Assembly (NCBI GenBank): GCA_021287185.1
Contig: JAJTAZ010000027.1
Span: 16,769-80,768, forward strand
DNA from: Burkholderiales bacterium
GTDB lineage: Bacteria; Pseudomonadota; Gammaproteobacteria; Burkholderiales; Burkholderiaceae
Reading direction: 5' to 3'
DNA length: 64,000 nt
Below are positions 1 to 9,180 of the stretch, piece by piece. The translations under genes were made by a program, and so were the position numbers. The notes under the pieces are model-generated. The model searched no databases and was not told the DNA's origin. It was given only the letters and a program-made list of their open reading frames with translations. Each line of letters opens with the position of its first letter. Within the stretch, counting starts at the first letter, position 1.

Positions 1-1
1 C

Positions 2-1225
2 TTGGTCGTGGTCAACACCTGTGGCTTTATCGACAGTGCGGTGGCGGAATCTTTGGACGCAATTGGCGAGGCTTTGCACGAGAATGGTAAAGTCGTGGTC
101 ACAGGTTGTCTCGGCGCACGTACCGATGCGAGCGGCGAGAATATGGTGCGAGCGATGCACCCGAAAGTTTTGGCAGTCACAGGGCCCCATGCGTCCAATG
201 AAGTCATGGATGCGGTGCATCAGCATTTGCCCAAACCGCATGAGCCGTTCATTGATTTGGTACCCGCGCAGGGCATTAAACTCACACCGTCACATTACGC
301 GTATCTGAAAATTTCTGAAGGCTGTAACCACCGTTGTACGTTTTGCATCATTCCGTCTTTGCGTGGTGATTTGGTCAGCCGTCCGATTGGCGATGTGGTG
401 CGCGAGGCGGAAAAATTGGTCAAATCGGGTGTGAAAGAGTTGCTCGTGGTCTCGCAAGACACCAGCGCGTATGGTGTGGATGTGAAGTTTCGCACGGGTT
501 TCGTCAATGGTCGCCCTGTCAAAACCCACATGCAGACGCTCGCGCAGGAACTCGCGCAACTGGGTGTGTGGGTGCGTATGCACTATGTGTATCCGTATCC
601 GCATGTGGATGACTTGATGGAATTGATGAACGCGAGCGCGGTCAATGGCTATGGGCGCGTTTTGCCTTATTTGGATGTGCCGTTCCAACACGCGCATCCG
701 CGTGTGCTCAAAGCCATGAAACGCCCAGCGAACGATGAAAAAACTTTGGCGCGAATCCAAGCATGGCGCAGTGCCTGCCCTGATTTGACCATCCGTTCGA
801 CCTTTATCGCCGGTTTTCCCTCAGAAACTGAAGAAGAATTTCAGTATTTATTGGATTTCCTCGATGAAGCGCAGTTGGATCGGGTGGGCTGCTTTGCTTA
901 CTCGCCCGTGGACGGCGCAAAAGCCAATGAGATTGCGGGCGCATTGCCCGATGAAGTACGCGAGGAGCGCACCGCACGCTTTATGGAAAAGCAAGCAGGC
1001 ATCAGCACCGCGCGTTTGGCGAAAAAAGTCGGTACGGTGCAAACGGTGCTGATTGATGAAGTCGATGAGGACGGTGCGATTGCTCGCTCCACCGCCGATG
1101 CACCTGAAATTGATGGACTGGTGTATATTGACTACACCGAAACGCCTTTGCAAGTCGGTCAGTTTGTCGATGTCAAAATTCACCATAGTGATGAACATGA
1201 TTTATGGGGTGAGTTGGTGGGCTAA
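2..1225 (+). CDS. rimO: Ribosomal protein S12 methylthiotransferase RimO (5' end cut by window)
   Basis: Radical-SAM methylthiotransferase that adds a methylthio group to a conserved aspartate of ribosomal protein S12. The reading frame is open from the first base, so the N-terminus lies outside the window. What remains shows two cysteines of the N-terminal cluster (NTCGFI near residue 6 and TGCLGA near 37), the radical-SAM motif CNHRCTFC near residues 107-114, and a C-terminal TRAM-like domain ending in WGELVG. The insert with the motif LRGDLVSRP is typical of RimO rather than MiaB, whose separate gene lies at 49893-51320. It is followed by a hairpin terminator. Function is secure; only the true start is unknown. 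Confidence 0.95.
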   Translation: MVVVNTCGFIDSAVAESLDAIGEALHENGKVVVTGCLGARTDASGENMVRAMHPKVLAVTGPHASNEVMDAVHQHLPKPHEPFIDLVPAQGIKLTPSHYAYLKISEGCNHRCTFCIIPSLRGDLVSRPIGDVVREAEKLVKSGVKELLVVSQDTSAYGVDVKFRTGFVNGRPVKTHMQTLAQELAQLGVWVRMHYVYPYPHVDDLMELMNASAVNGYGRVLPYLDVPFQHAHPRVLKAMKRPANDEKTLARIQAWRSACPDLTIRSTFIAGFPSETEEEFQYLLDFLDEAQLDRVGCFAYSPVDGAKANEIAGALPDEVREERTARFMEKQAGISTARLAKKVGTVQTVLIDEVDEDGAIARSTADAPEIDGLVYIDYTETPLQVGQFVDVKIHHSDEHDLWGELVG

Positions 1226-1251
1226 TGCCGTGCGAATGTATGAATTCACGA

Positions 1252-1280
1252 AAAAGCACGCATGTGAATGGCGCGCTTTT
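1252..1280. terminator. Terminator between convergent rimO and the ACBP gene
   Basis: AAAAGCACGC pairs with GCGCGCTTTT with one mismatch around a 9-base loop. The A run on one side and T run on the other let it work in both directions, which suits two convergent genes. Confidence 0.55.
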
Positions 1281-1311
1281 CTGTGAGATTTTGTGCGTTT
1301 GAGTTTTGGGC

Positions 1312-1581
1312 TTAAGACCCTGTATCTTGCTCTGCCAAACGATTGACCAACTCAATGTATTTTTGCTGTGCCGCTTCAGGCTGGGTTCCTGCCAATGCCG
1401 CCCACGCGTCGTATTTGGCGCGCGCGATAAAATCGGTCATACTGGGGCGATTGCCATCGGCATCGCCATCGGTGGCTTGTTTGTAGTTGGCATATAAAGC
1501 CAATAAATCCAAATTACCAGGTTTTTCAGAGAGGTTTTTGACCGCAATTTGTGCGGCGGCGAATTGTTCGTTGATATTCAT
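1312..1581 (-). CDS. Acyl-CoA-binding protein (ACBP family)
   Basis: Small soluble four-helix protein of about 89 residues that binds long-chain acyl-CoA esters in the cytoplasm. The family signature is readable in order: LLALYANYKQAT, a GD turn, RPSMTDFIARAKYDAW and then YIELVNRL, which match the YKQAT...KAKWDAW pattern of eukaryotic ACBP. I chose the ATG at 1581 because AAGGG sits five bases before it; a longer frame to 1596 lacks a site. The protein is common in eukaryotes and patchy in bacteria. It is transcribed convergently with rimO and stands alone. Family is confident; its physiological partner, perhaps the acyl-CoA-synthetase-like fusion at 5195, is only inferred. Confidence 0.9.
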   Translation of the reverse strand: MNINEQFAAAQIAVKNLSEKPGNLDLLALYANYKQATDGDADGNRPSMTDFIARAKYDAWAALAGTQPEAAQQKYIELVNRLAEQDTGS

Positions 1582-1749
1582 AAACACCCTTGTCATAAAG
1601 TGAACATCATATCACGGCTGGTTTTTAAGCGATATAAAAAATAATACGACTGTGCTTTTTTGTGATGAAAAACTCAATTTTCACCACATGACAAGTCATG
1701 CAAGGCTGAGTTGATATTTTTGGGTGGAAAGACTGAAGACGAATCGAAT

Positions 1750-2211
1750 ATGTGCGACAATTTACCTGTATCAATGCACAAGCATGCACAACACTTGAGA
1801 ACTTGGATGAGACGTTTACCTTTATATTTATTTTTGGCTTTGTGTGGACTGCTGGTGGCTTTGGCTGTGGCGTGGTGGCAGCTTTTTCAAACGAAAAAAG
1901 CCATTGATGCGCAAATCAAGCAAAATCAAGAACTGATTTATCGCAATGCCGCACTGCAAGCCGATATCCAAGATTTAAAAAATGGCAACGATGCGGTGCA
2001 AGAGCGCGCGCGCCTGCAACTGGGTATGATTAAAAAAGACGAGGTGTTTGTACAGGTGATGGATCAGCCTTCAGCGGTGCAGCCCGTGCCCAACGGCAAC
2101 AATCCTACAGCGTCCAACCAACCAGCCAATACTGTCAACGAGCGCAACACAACCAATGTGCCGCCTGCCAAGCCGACACAACCCAATTCAACTGCCCCAG
2201 CGACCCACTGA
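1750..2211 (+). CDS. ftsB: FtsB/DivIC-like septum formation initiator
   Basis: Probable cell-division protein of the FtsB family, which bridges FtsQ and FtsL in the divisome. There is a short basic N-terminus, one transmembrane helix (LYLFLALCGLLVALAVAW), then a predicted coiled coil with heptad hydrophobics (KKAIDAQIKQNQELIYRNAAL, split here as two parts) and the family-like segment VQERARLQLGMIKKDEVFVQV. The last 50 or so residues are low-complexity, rich in Asn, Pro, Thr and Gln, longer than usual for FtsB. The start is uncertain: ATG 1750, ATG 1774 or ATG 1807 all precede the membrane helix and none has a strong ribosome site. In many proteobacteria ftsB follows eno; eno is not here. Confidence 0.75.
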   Translation: MCDNLPVSMHKHAQHLRTWMRRLPLYLFLALCGLLVALAVAWWQLFQTKKAIDAQIKQNQELIYRNAALQADIQDLKNGNDAVQERARLQLGMIKKDEVFVQVMDQPSAVQPVPNGNNPTASNQPANTVNERNTTNVPPAKPTQPNSTAPATH

Positions 2212-2222
2212 TTGAGAGTCAC

Positions 2223-3146
2223 TTAGTGTAACTGCGGTTTGCTGTCCGTGTTTGGGTCAAATAGATTGCGCACTTGCTCACCGCTGAGCACATAAGTTTG
2301 ACCGCAAAAATCACAGCCCACTTCCATGCGATTGTTTTCATCAATCATGTCACAGGCTTCGTCCATACCGAGCATTTTCACCATGTTGGCGACTTTTTGC
2401 GGCGAGCAGGTACAGCCAAACAGCACATCCTGAGTGGTCACCTGCTCAAATGGATATTGCCAAAACAAACGGTGTAACAAGATGTCTGCAGGTGCATTAA
2501 GCAATTCGTCTGGGCTGAGGGTTTGGGCAATCGCATCGAGTTCATCCCAAACATGCAGGTTTTGACTATCGTTTTGCGCACCACCATGTAAAGGCAGTTT
2601 TTGTAGCAGCAAACCTGCACACGTCTCTGAGTTTGCCGCGAGGTCAATATAAGTCTCCAACTGTTCAGAAGTGCGCATATAGTGCATGAGGATGTCTGCC
2701 ATGGTCTCACCCGTCAGCGGCACGATGCCTTGATAAGGTTGTTGTCCTTCTTGACGGTTATTTGGATCGAGGGTGATGGCAAAGCGCGCGTTGCCATGCA
2801 CATTGAGCAATTCATTCAACCCCATATCGTCTTTGATAACGGCATTTTCAGCCAAACTGGCGGTGGCGCGGATGGTTAAATCGGCACGGCATTCGGCAAC
2901 CAACAACTGTACGGGACCATCGCCGTGAATTTGCATGATAAAAGAGCCATCAAATTTCAGATTGGCAGACAAAAGGGCGCAGGCAGCAGTCATTTGCCCC
3001 AGTAGTTCAGTGAGCACTTGCGGGTAGGCACGCTTTTTTGCGGCGTGCAAAATGGTGCGCCACGTGTGGGGCAGTTGTACCAATTCACCTTTTACAGGTG
3101 CATTGTCGAATAAAAAACGATGTAGGGTGTCGGCTTGTAAGTGCAT
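2223..3146 (-). CDS. hslO: Redox-regulated chaperone Hsp33
   Basis: Cytoplasmic holdase chaperone switched on by oxidation of its zinc centre. The four zinc cysteines are present near the C-terminus as CTC (in FGCTCSPQKV) and CDFC (in VGCDFCGQTY), the Hsp33 CxC...CxxC arrangement. The start is taken at ATG 3146 (MHLQADTLHRFLF), which matches the family N-terminus; an upstream in-frame start at 3215 would add 23 residues overlapping the region before earP. About 307 residues, normal for the family. It is divergent from earP across 83 bases and convergent with the ftsB-like gene. Confidence 0.95.
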   Translation of the reverse strand: MHLQADTLHRFLFDNAPVKGELVQLPHTWRTILHAAKKRAYPQVLTELLGQMTAACALLSANLKFDGSFIMQIHGDGPVQLLVAECRADLTIRATASLAENAVIKDDMGLNELLNVHGNARFAITLDPNNRQEGQQPYQGIVPLTGETMADILMHYMRTSEQLETYIDLAANSETCAGLLLQKLPLHGGAQNDSQNLHVWDELDAIAQTLSPDELLNAPADILLHRLFWQYPFEQVTTQDVLFGCTCSPQKVANMVKMLGMDEACDMIDENNRMEVGCDFCGQTYVLSGEQVRNLFDPNTDSKPQLH

Positions 3147-3229
3147 GTTTGATAGAATGATTCTTTTAAAGAGTGCGTATTTTACGCGAAAAACACGGCA
3201 GATGGACGCAATCAAGGTTGGGATGGCGG

Positions 3230-4357
3230 ATGAAAATTGATGTTTTTTGCACAGTCATCGACAACTGGGGCGATGCGGGCGTGTGTTGGCGACTCTCGCG
3301 CCAGTTGTGCCGAGAATGGCAGGCACAGGTGCGCTTGTGGATAGATGCGCCCGAAGTGTTGCAACCGTGGTTAAATGAATGTGCTCACGACGAGGACTTA
3401 ACTGTCTATGCATGGAATGACACGGTCAATTGGCAAAATACCATCCCTGCCGAATGGGTGATTGAGGCGTTTGCTTGTCAGATTCCTGAACCTTATATCG
3501 AACGCATGAAATCGCTTGCGGTTAAACCCAAATGGTTCAATCTTGAGTACCTCAGTGCCGAGCCTTGGGTGGAGAGTCACCATTTGCTCTGCTCACCGCA
3601 GTCGGGTGGGTTGAATAAGGTGTTTTATTTCCCTGGGTTGACCGAGAAAACAGGCGGCTTGCTGCGCGAACGTGATTTGTTGGCGCGGCGCGATGCCTTT
3701 GTGGCCGAACATTCTGAATACTGGCAAACATGCACAGGTTTTCTACCCACATACAATGCCCTAAAAATCAGTGTGTTTGGCTATGAGCATTTGCCGTTGA
3801 TGCAGTGGTTGCCTGCTTTGATGCAGGGTGAATCAACGGTACAACTTGCCGTAGCGGCGGGCAAAGCGCAAGTTGCGTTTGCAAATGTATGGCAGCAATT
3901 GGACTATCGACCGCCTGAGCATGGACACTATGCGCAGGGCAATTTGAGCGCGGTGTTTCTGCCCATGCTCACTCAAACCGAGTACGACCAATTGCTGTGG
4001 AGTGCGGACATCAACGCGGTGCGCGGTGAGGACAGTCTTGCGCGCGCGGTTTGGGCAGGCAAGCCATTTTTTTGGGATATTTACAAACAAGACGATGGCG
4101 CGCATTGGGATAAATTGCGTGCGTTTTGTGTTGCATACACGCGGCAAGCCGATGCGCTCAGTGCCAATCTTTGGACGCAGTGGCAAATGGTGTGGAACAA
4201 CCACGAATCACCCACGACCCAACATTTTGCCGACCTGTGGCAAATCTTTAACAAACACATCGATACACTGAATATCATGTCGTCGAATTTTTGTATGCAA
4301 GCGAGTAAACAAACGGATTTGTGTTCAGGTTTGATGGCGTATGGTGTGCGGCCTTAA
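3230..4357 (+). CDS. earP: EF-P arginine rhamnosyltransferase EarP
   Basis: Transfers rhamnose from dTDP-L-rhamnose to a conserved arginine of elongation factor P, activating it for ribosomes stalled at polyproline. The N-terminus from ATG 3230 reads MKIDVFCTVIDNWGDAG, the EarP hallmark carrying the catalytic aspartates, and the C-terminal nucleotide-sugar region has NAVRGEDSLARAVWAGKPF. Length is about 375 residues, as expected. A longer frame from 3173 lacks a family N-terminus. In many genomes efp is adjacent; here the next gene is an unrelated hydrolase. The presence of EarP implies an EF-P of the Arg type elsewhere in the genome. Confidence 0.95.
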   Translation: MKIDVFCTVIDNWGDAGVCWRLSRQLCREWQAQVRLWIDAPEVLQPWLNECAHDEDLTVYAWNDTVNWQNTIPAEWVIEAFACQIPEPYIERMKSLAVKPKWFNLEYLSAEPWVESHHLLCSPQSGGLNKVFYFPGLTEKTGGLLRERDLLARRDAFVAEHSEYWQTCTGFLPTYNALKISVFGYEHLPLMQWLPALMQGESTVQLAVAAGKAQVAFANVWQQLDYRPPEHGHYAQGNLSAVFLPMLTQTEYDQLLWSADINAVRGEDSLARAVWAGKPFFWDIYKQDDGAHWDKLRAFCVAYTRQADALSANLWTQWQMVWNNHESPTTQHFADLWQIFNKHIDTLNIMSSNFCMQASKQTDLCSGLMAYGVRP

Positions 4358-4508
4358 AACACTGGATAAACCTGCATTTGGCGATAAACCCAACACAGCA
4401 GTGTGGTCTTGGGCTAAAATCAAGCGCATCAAATGTATTATAAAATATGGGGTTGCAACGAGACACTCCCATGCGAGACAGCCCACCCCATCACACTGAC
4501 AAAAAATT

Positions 4509-5168
4509 ATGGATAAAGTATTTTTGGTACATGGCTTGTGGATGTCGGGTTATGCCTGTTTGTACTGGCGACATGCGGTGCGCCAAGCGGGGATGCAACC
4601 GACGATTTATTCATACCACACCGTACTGGAACATTTGGATAACAATGCCGACCGCTTATTTCATGCGGTGCAACGCGATGGTTTGGATGCGCCGCGTTTG
4701 CATTTTGTCGGGCACAGCATGGGTGGCATCGTCATCATGCACATGCTGCGCCGCCATGGACACAAAATTCCCAATCTCGGGCGTGTGGTTTTGGCGGCCA
4801 GTCCGATTCGTGGTTCGTATTGTGCATTTAAAGGTGCTTCTTGGCCTGTGGTGGGCAAGGTGGTGGGCAATTCGATTTTAGAGTGGCATGGCATTGTCAA
4901 GGAAGATTACCCACCGAATTTGGAAGTGGGTACCTTGGTGGGTTCGCGTCAAATTGGTTTGGGGCGCATTGTTGGGGGATTGCCGCAACCATCAGACGGC
5001 ACTGTCAGCGTGACGGAAACCGAGTTGGATGGCGCGACTGATCGATTGGTATTGCATGTGAACCACAGCGAAATGCTGTTCGCCCCAGCCGCAGCGCAAC
5101 AAATCGTGCATTTTTTGCAGCATGGTAAATTTTGGCATCGCTCGTCCAATCATAAAATTTCCGCATAA
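4509..5168 (+). CDS. Alpha/beta-hydrolase, lipase/PGAP1-like
   Basis: Small single-domain alpha/beta hydrolase of 219 residues. The N-terminus has the oxyanion-loop motif VFLVHGLWMSG at residues 4-14, the nucleophile elbow is GHSMGG near residue 69, an acidic residue is available in the DGTVSVTETELDGA segment, and the catalytic histidine is probably HVNHSEML near the end. No signal peptide is seen, so it is probably cytoplasmic. Substrate unknown; esterase or lipase activity is the family expectation. It is followed 26 bases later by another alpha/beta hydrolase fused to an acyl-CoA-synthetase-like domain, so the two may be cotranscribed and act on related acyl substrates. Confidence 0.8.
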   Translation: MDKVFLVHGLWMSGYACLYWRHAVRQAGMQPTIYSYHTVLEHLDNNADRLFHAVQRDGLDAPRLHFVGHSMGGIVIMHMLRRHGHKIPNLGRVVLAASPIRGSYCAFKGASWPVVGKVVGNSILEWHGIVKEDYPPNLEVGTLVGSRQIGLGRIVGGLPQPSDGTVSVTETELDGATDRLVLHVNHSEMLFAPAAAQQIVHFLQHGKFWHRSSNHKISA

Positions 5169-5194
5169 ATCATAATCAATCACGGGGCTCAGAT

Positions 5195-7750
5195 ATGTTT
5201 GATGCCAATCTTTATCGCACTTCAGTCACCTTGCCCGTGAATAAAAATCCTGCGCGCACGGAAGTCGCGCAATTTTCGGTGATTGATGCGGGTTCACGTC
5301 ACGCGCTTGAAACCATGGTGTTTGTGCATGGTTTTGGCGGGCGGGCGCACTACTGGTCGCATCAACTCGAGCATTTCCAAGACTCCTATCGCGTGATTGC
5401 CCCTGATTTGCGCGGGCATGGGCTGTCGGATGCACCCACATCGGGATTCAGTGTGGTAGATTTAACCGATGATTTGGAGCGGATTTTAGAGGCGGTGGGC
5501 GCGCCGTCTGAACTGATTTTGGTATCGCACTCCTTTGGCGGCGCTGTGTGTGCAGAATTTATTCGCCGTCACCCTGAGCGCGTGGTCAAATGGGTGGTGA
5601 TTGGATTGCCTGTGAAATTTCGTTTGCGCTGGACGGGCAAAGCTGTATTGCGCTTGCCTGTGCCTGTACTCTCTGCGGTGCGTCGATTATTTCCCAAAGG
5701 CAATCAATACCCGCCCTCGCATGTGGTGCACACACAAAACCGCGAGGTATTGAGTGTGTGGGAAGGTTACGAGGTGTTGGCTCGGATTCACACGCCCACC
5801 CTGATTGTTCGTGGTGAGTACGATTACTTATTTGACAGCCATTATTTTGCCAAAGTCGCTGAATTGATGCCCCATGCGCAGGAAATTGTGATTCCTGTCT
5901 CTGCCCATCAGGTGATGAATGAGCGCCCCGATGCGGTCAATCGCGCGATGGATAAATTCCTCGGTGGGATTGATTGGAAAACCGACCACACGCGCCGCCG
6001 TGCACGTCAAAAAGAACTCGAAAAATCGCGTCCATGGATTAAATGGTATGACTCGCGCACACCGCCCGAAATTCGCCCACCGAAAGGGCCGATTTCGCGT
6101 TATTTAGAAATTGCGGCGAAACGCTTTCCCAAAAAAGCCGCAGTGGTGTTTTACCGTCGTCGCATCACTTACCGTCAACTGGACAAAATGTCCAATCGCT
6201 TTGCCAATGGTTTGTTGCGTCAACGATTGCGTACAGGCGAGCGTGTGCTGATTGCTTTGCCCAATACGCCACAGGCAGTGATTGCTTATTATGGTGTGGT
6301 CAAAGCAGGCGGTGTCGCGGTATTTGCCGATATTGCACAAATGGATTCGGCACAAATTTTGCATAAAGCCAATGAAGTCGGTGCAACAATCCTCATTACC
6401 CTGTCCACACATTACAAAAGTCTATTGTATTTACCAGAGAACACGTCAGTCCAGCGCGTGGTGTTTACCACCTACCGCGAGTTTATGAGTTGGTTTGACT
6501 GGACCCATTTCACACTCACCCGTCATTTTCGTGAGGGGCACGAAATGCCGTGGGTGCGCACGTTTACCAATTACAAAATTCGCAAAAATGTCCGTTGGTT
6601 TTATGAATTGATGACCGCTTCTTCCAATGCACCTGCGATTGAAACCTCGGTGGATAGTTTGGCACTGTTGCAGTACAGCAGCGGTTCAAGCACGGGTACA
6701 GCGCGCATTGCCGCGCTGACCCATCGAAATTTGGCGTACAACGCGCTACAAATGCGCCACTGGATGCCTGAGGCGCGTCCTGGCGAGGAGCGGATTTTGA
6801 CCGTGTTGCCATTCGCTTACACCCACGGCATGATCAGTACGCTCAACCTCGCACCGTTATTGGGCGCAAGTTTGGTGTTGGCGCGACGGTTTGAGCCATT
6901 GCGTGTGGCGCAATCGATTCGCAAACACAAACCGACGATTTTTCCGATTGACCCCGAAATGTACCAAAGTTTGGCGTATTTGCCGAGCATACGTAAATTC
7001 GGCATTGCGGGCATTCGCGTGTGTACTTCAACGGGGGCACCACTGCCTTTGGAAGTGCAGGAATCGTTTGAAAAACTCACCCGTGGACGCGTGGTGGAAA
7101 TGTATGGATTGGCAGAAGCAGGCGCGACCCATGCCACACCACTGTCCGCCAATCGTCGTTATGCCAGTATGGGTGTGCCTTTGCCCGATACCGATGCAAA
7201 AATCATGCATATAGATGCCCAACATGAGCAAGCGGTGGGTGAGGTCGGCGAGTTGTGGGTGAAGGGGCCGCAGTTGATGCAAGGTTATTGGAATACCGAC
7301 ACGCAAAGCGTGGATGCCAGTGCCCTACAAGACGGTTGGTTGGTCACGGGCGATATGGCGTGGCGCGATGAGGATGGTTTTTTCTATTTTGTTGATCAAA
7401 CCAGCCACCGCATCACGGCATCGGATAATGTGATTTATGCGCGTGACATCGAAGAAATCCTGCACGAGCACCCTGCGGTGGCTGAAGTTTTGGTCATGCC
7501 TGCGGTTGATGCGGTCGATGGAGCGGTCAGTCAAACGGGCGCATTGGTTGCCTTTGTCGTGCTGCAATCGGGTCATCGTATTCATGCGAACACCGATGCA
7601 GAGTTGCTCGCATGGTCGGCTCCGCGTTTGCCCGCGTTTGTCAAAATGGAACGGATTTTTCTGCGTTCACGACTGCCGCGCACTGCCGCGGGTAAAATTG
7701 ACCGCGTGCAATTGCAGCAATACATACGTTTCAAAATGTTGGGACATTAA
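5195..7750 (+). CDS. Alpha/beta hydrolase fused to acyl-CoA-synthetase-like (AMP-binding) domain
   Basis: An 851-residue two-domain fusion. Residues 1 to about 265 form an alpha/beta hydrolase: VHGFGG near 43-48, the nucleophile motif SHSFGG with its second serine near 112, and a probable catalytic histidine in SAHQVMNERP near 237. From about 290 to the end is a FadD-like adenylate-forming domain with LPFAYTHGM, MYGLAEAG, TGDMAWRDEDG and the terminal PRTAAGKIDR carrying the A10 lysine. The P-loop is unusual: YSSGSSTGTARIAALTH near 491-507 has one residue more than the standard (T/S)SGTTGxPKG loop and Arg where Lys is usual. The order hydrolase-then-synthetase recalls OleBC of olefin synthesis, but the motifs are nearer to fatty-acyl-CoA ligases. 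The acyl substrate is unknown. Confidence 0.8.
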   Translation: MFDANLYRTSVTLPVNKNPARTEVAQFSVIDAGSRHALETMVFVHGFGGRAHYWSHQLEHFQDSYRVIAPDLRGHGLSDAPTSGFSVVDLTDDLERILEAVGAPSELILVSHSFGGAVCAEFIRRHPERVVKWVVIGLPVKFRLRWTGKAVLRLPVPVLSAVRRLFPKGNQYPPSHVVHTQNREVLSVWEGYEVLARIHTPTLIVRGEYDYLFDSHYFAKVAELMPHAQEIVIPVSAHQVMNERPDAVNRAMDKFLGGIDWKTDHTRRRARQKELEKSRPWIKWYDSRTPPEIRPPKGPISRYLEIAAKRFPKKAAVVFYRRRITYRQLDKMSNRFANGLLRQRLRTGERVLIALPNTPQAVIAYYGVVKAGGVAVFADIAQMDSAQILHKANEVGATILITLSTHYKSLLYLPENTSVQRVVFTTYREFMSWFDWTHFTLTRHFREGHEMPWVRTFTNYKIRKNVRWFYELMTASSNAPAIETSVDSLALLQYSSGSSTGTARIAALTHRNLAYNALQMRHWMPEARPGEERILTVLPFAYTHGMISTLNLAPLLGASLVLARRFEPLRVAQSIRKHKPTIFPIDPEMYQSLAYLPSIRKFGIAGIRVCTSTGAPLPLEVQESFEKLTRGRVVEMYGLAEAGATHATPLSANRRYASMGVPLPDTDAKIMHIDAQHEQAVGEVGELWVKGPQLMQGYWNTDTQSVDASALQDGWLVTGDMAWRDEDGFFYFVDQTSHRITASDNVIYARDIEEILHEHPAVAEVLVMPAVDAVDGAVSQTGALVAFVVLQSGHRIHANTDAELLAWSAPRLPAFVKMERIFLRSRLPRTAAGKIDRVQLQQYIRFKMLGH

Positions 7751-7764
7751 ATCGAAACCATACG

Positions 7765-9144
7765 TTACCCACCCAAAGCCATAATCAAATCCACTTGATT
7801 GATGTATTGATTGTAGCGATTCAACAGATATGCTGATTCGGCTTGACGACGGGCTTCTTGCGCATCCAACCACGATTTTAAACTGTCACCACCTGCGCGG
7901 TAGCGCACTTCATATAAGCGTTCGGCTTTTTGCGCATTTTGCCATGCGAGCCGTTGTTTTTCGCCTTGTAAGCGCAATTGATTTTGCGCCGATAGGGCAT
8001 TGTCCACCTCTTGTAACGCCGTGTAGAGTGTTTGACGGAAGTTCACTGCGTTTTGCTCGTAGGCGGCTTTGGAAATTTTTAGATTGAGTTGGTTTTCATT
8101 CCAGTTCAAAAACGGCAGGGCAAGGTTGAGCGCGAGCGCGCCAATTGGGTCGCTGAGGATTTGACTCAAAGTATTCGCACCTGTGCCCACGCGCGCCGTG
8201 AGGTTGAAAGTGGGGTAAAAATTCGCCCGTGCGACATTGATGTTGCCCAAGGATTGGCGCAGGCGCAGTTCGGCGGCTTGCAAGTCTGGACGGCGCGCCA
8301 AAACCTCGGCAGGCAGAGCGGTTGCCATCGCGGGCGGTGTGCTATTTGGCAAGGTTTGCGGCTCATCGCTGATGTGTGCCGAAGGCGGCGCATCAAACAT
8401 AATCGCCATGGCATTGCGTGCAACCATGCGCTGTTGTAGCAAATCTTCTTGTGTGGCTTCTTGGCTGGCAAGGTTGCGCTCGGCTGAGAGCACTTCAAGT
8501 TGCGAGACCGCGCCTGCTTTATATTGCACACGAATCAAGTCCAAAGTTTTGCGTGCATAAGCGACGCTTTGCTCACCCAATTGGATTTTTTGATTCAAGT
8601 AAGCCAGTTGCCAATACAGTTTTGCAACCGAGCCTTCGATGGACAATTGAGTGCTCAATAAGTCTTGTTCGCTGGCTTGCGCTTCCCATTGCTTGATGTG
8701 GTTGGTTTGTGCGAGTTTGCCCCATAAATCGACCTCATACGCCACGGAAACGCCTGTTGAATAACTGCGTGTACTGCTGGCATTACCAACATCCAAAGGG
8801 CGCGAACTACTACCGCTGGCCGATGCCGAGAGGGTTGGGAACAAATTATTTTGCGCCAATCCTGCTGCCAGTTGTGCTTGGCGCAGTTTGTAACCAGCGG
8901 CGGTCAGATTGTTGTTCTTCTCCAAGGCTTTTTCAATGAGGCTGGACAAACGTGCGTCGCCAAATTGCGTCCACCACTGTCCCTTGGCATCAAAGGGTGA
9001 ATTGGGCATGTCATTGATGGTTTGCCATTGTTCAGGAATCTGTACTTTGCTCATCTCAGATTGCGTGGACACCATGCTGGCGCAACCCGTTAAAATCAAG
9101 GTTGACAGAACAATGGTCAAGGTGTTTTTTTGTAATGATTTCAT
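7765..9144 (-). CDS. Outer-membrane efflux lipoprotein (OMF/NodT family) of the MacAB operon
   Basis: TolC-like outer-membrane channel subunit that completes a tripartite pump. The N-terminal 21 residues are a lipoprotein signal with lipobox LTGC (Cys21). The rest shows duplicated outer-membrane efflux repeats, including LRQAQLAAGLAQNNLFPTLSASAS and RLRQSLGNINVARANFYPTFNLTA patterns (each quoted in part), with PALP-type turns typical of NodT/OprM proteins. It is the third gene of a macA-macB-OMF operon, 36 bases after macB, which argues that it is the dedicated exit duct. Length 459, normal. Confidence 0.9.
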   Translation of the reverse strand: MKSLQKNTLTIVLSTLILTGCASMVSTQSEMSKVQIPEQWQTINDMPNSPFDAKGQWWTQFGDARLSSLIEKALEKNNNLTAAGYKLRQAQLAAGLAQNNLFPTLSASASGSSSRPLDVGNASSTRSYSTGVSVAYEVDLWGKLAQTNHIKQWEAQASEQDLLSTQLSIEGSVAKLYWQLAYLNQKIQLGEQSVAYARKTLDLIRVQYKAGAVSQLEVLSAERNLASQEATQEDLLQQRMVARNAMAIMFDAPPSAHISDEPQTLPNSTPPAMATALPAEVLARRPDLQAAELRLRQSLGNINVARANFYPTFNLTARVGTGANTLSQILSDPIGALALNLALPFLNWNENQLNLKISKAAYEQNAVNFRQTLYTALQEVDNALSAQNQLRLQGEKQRLAWQNAQKAERLYEVRYRAGGDSLKSWLDAQEARRQAESAYLLNRYNQYINQVDLIMALGG

Positions 9145-9180
9145 GGATTCTATCTCGCAGAACGGTTAAATGCTTTCAAA

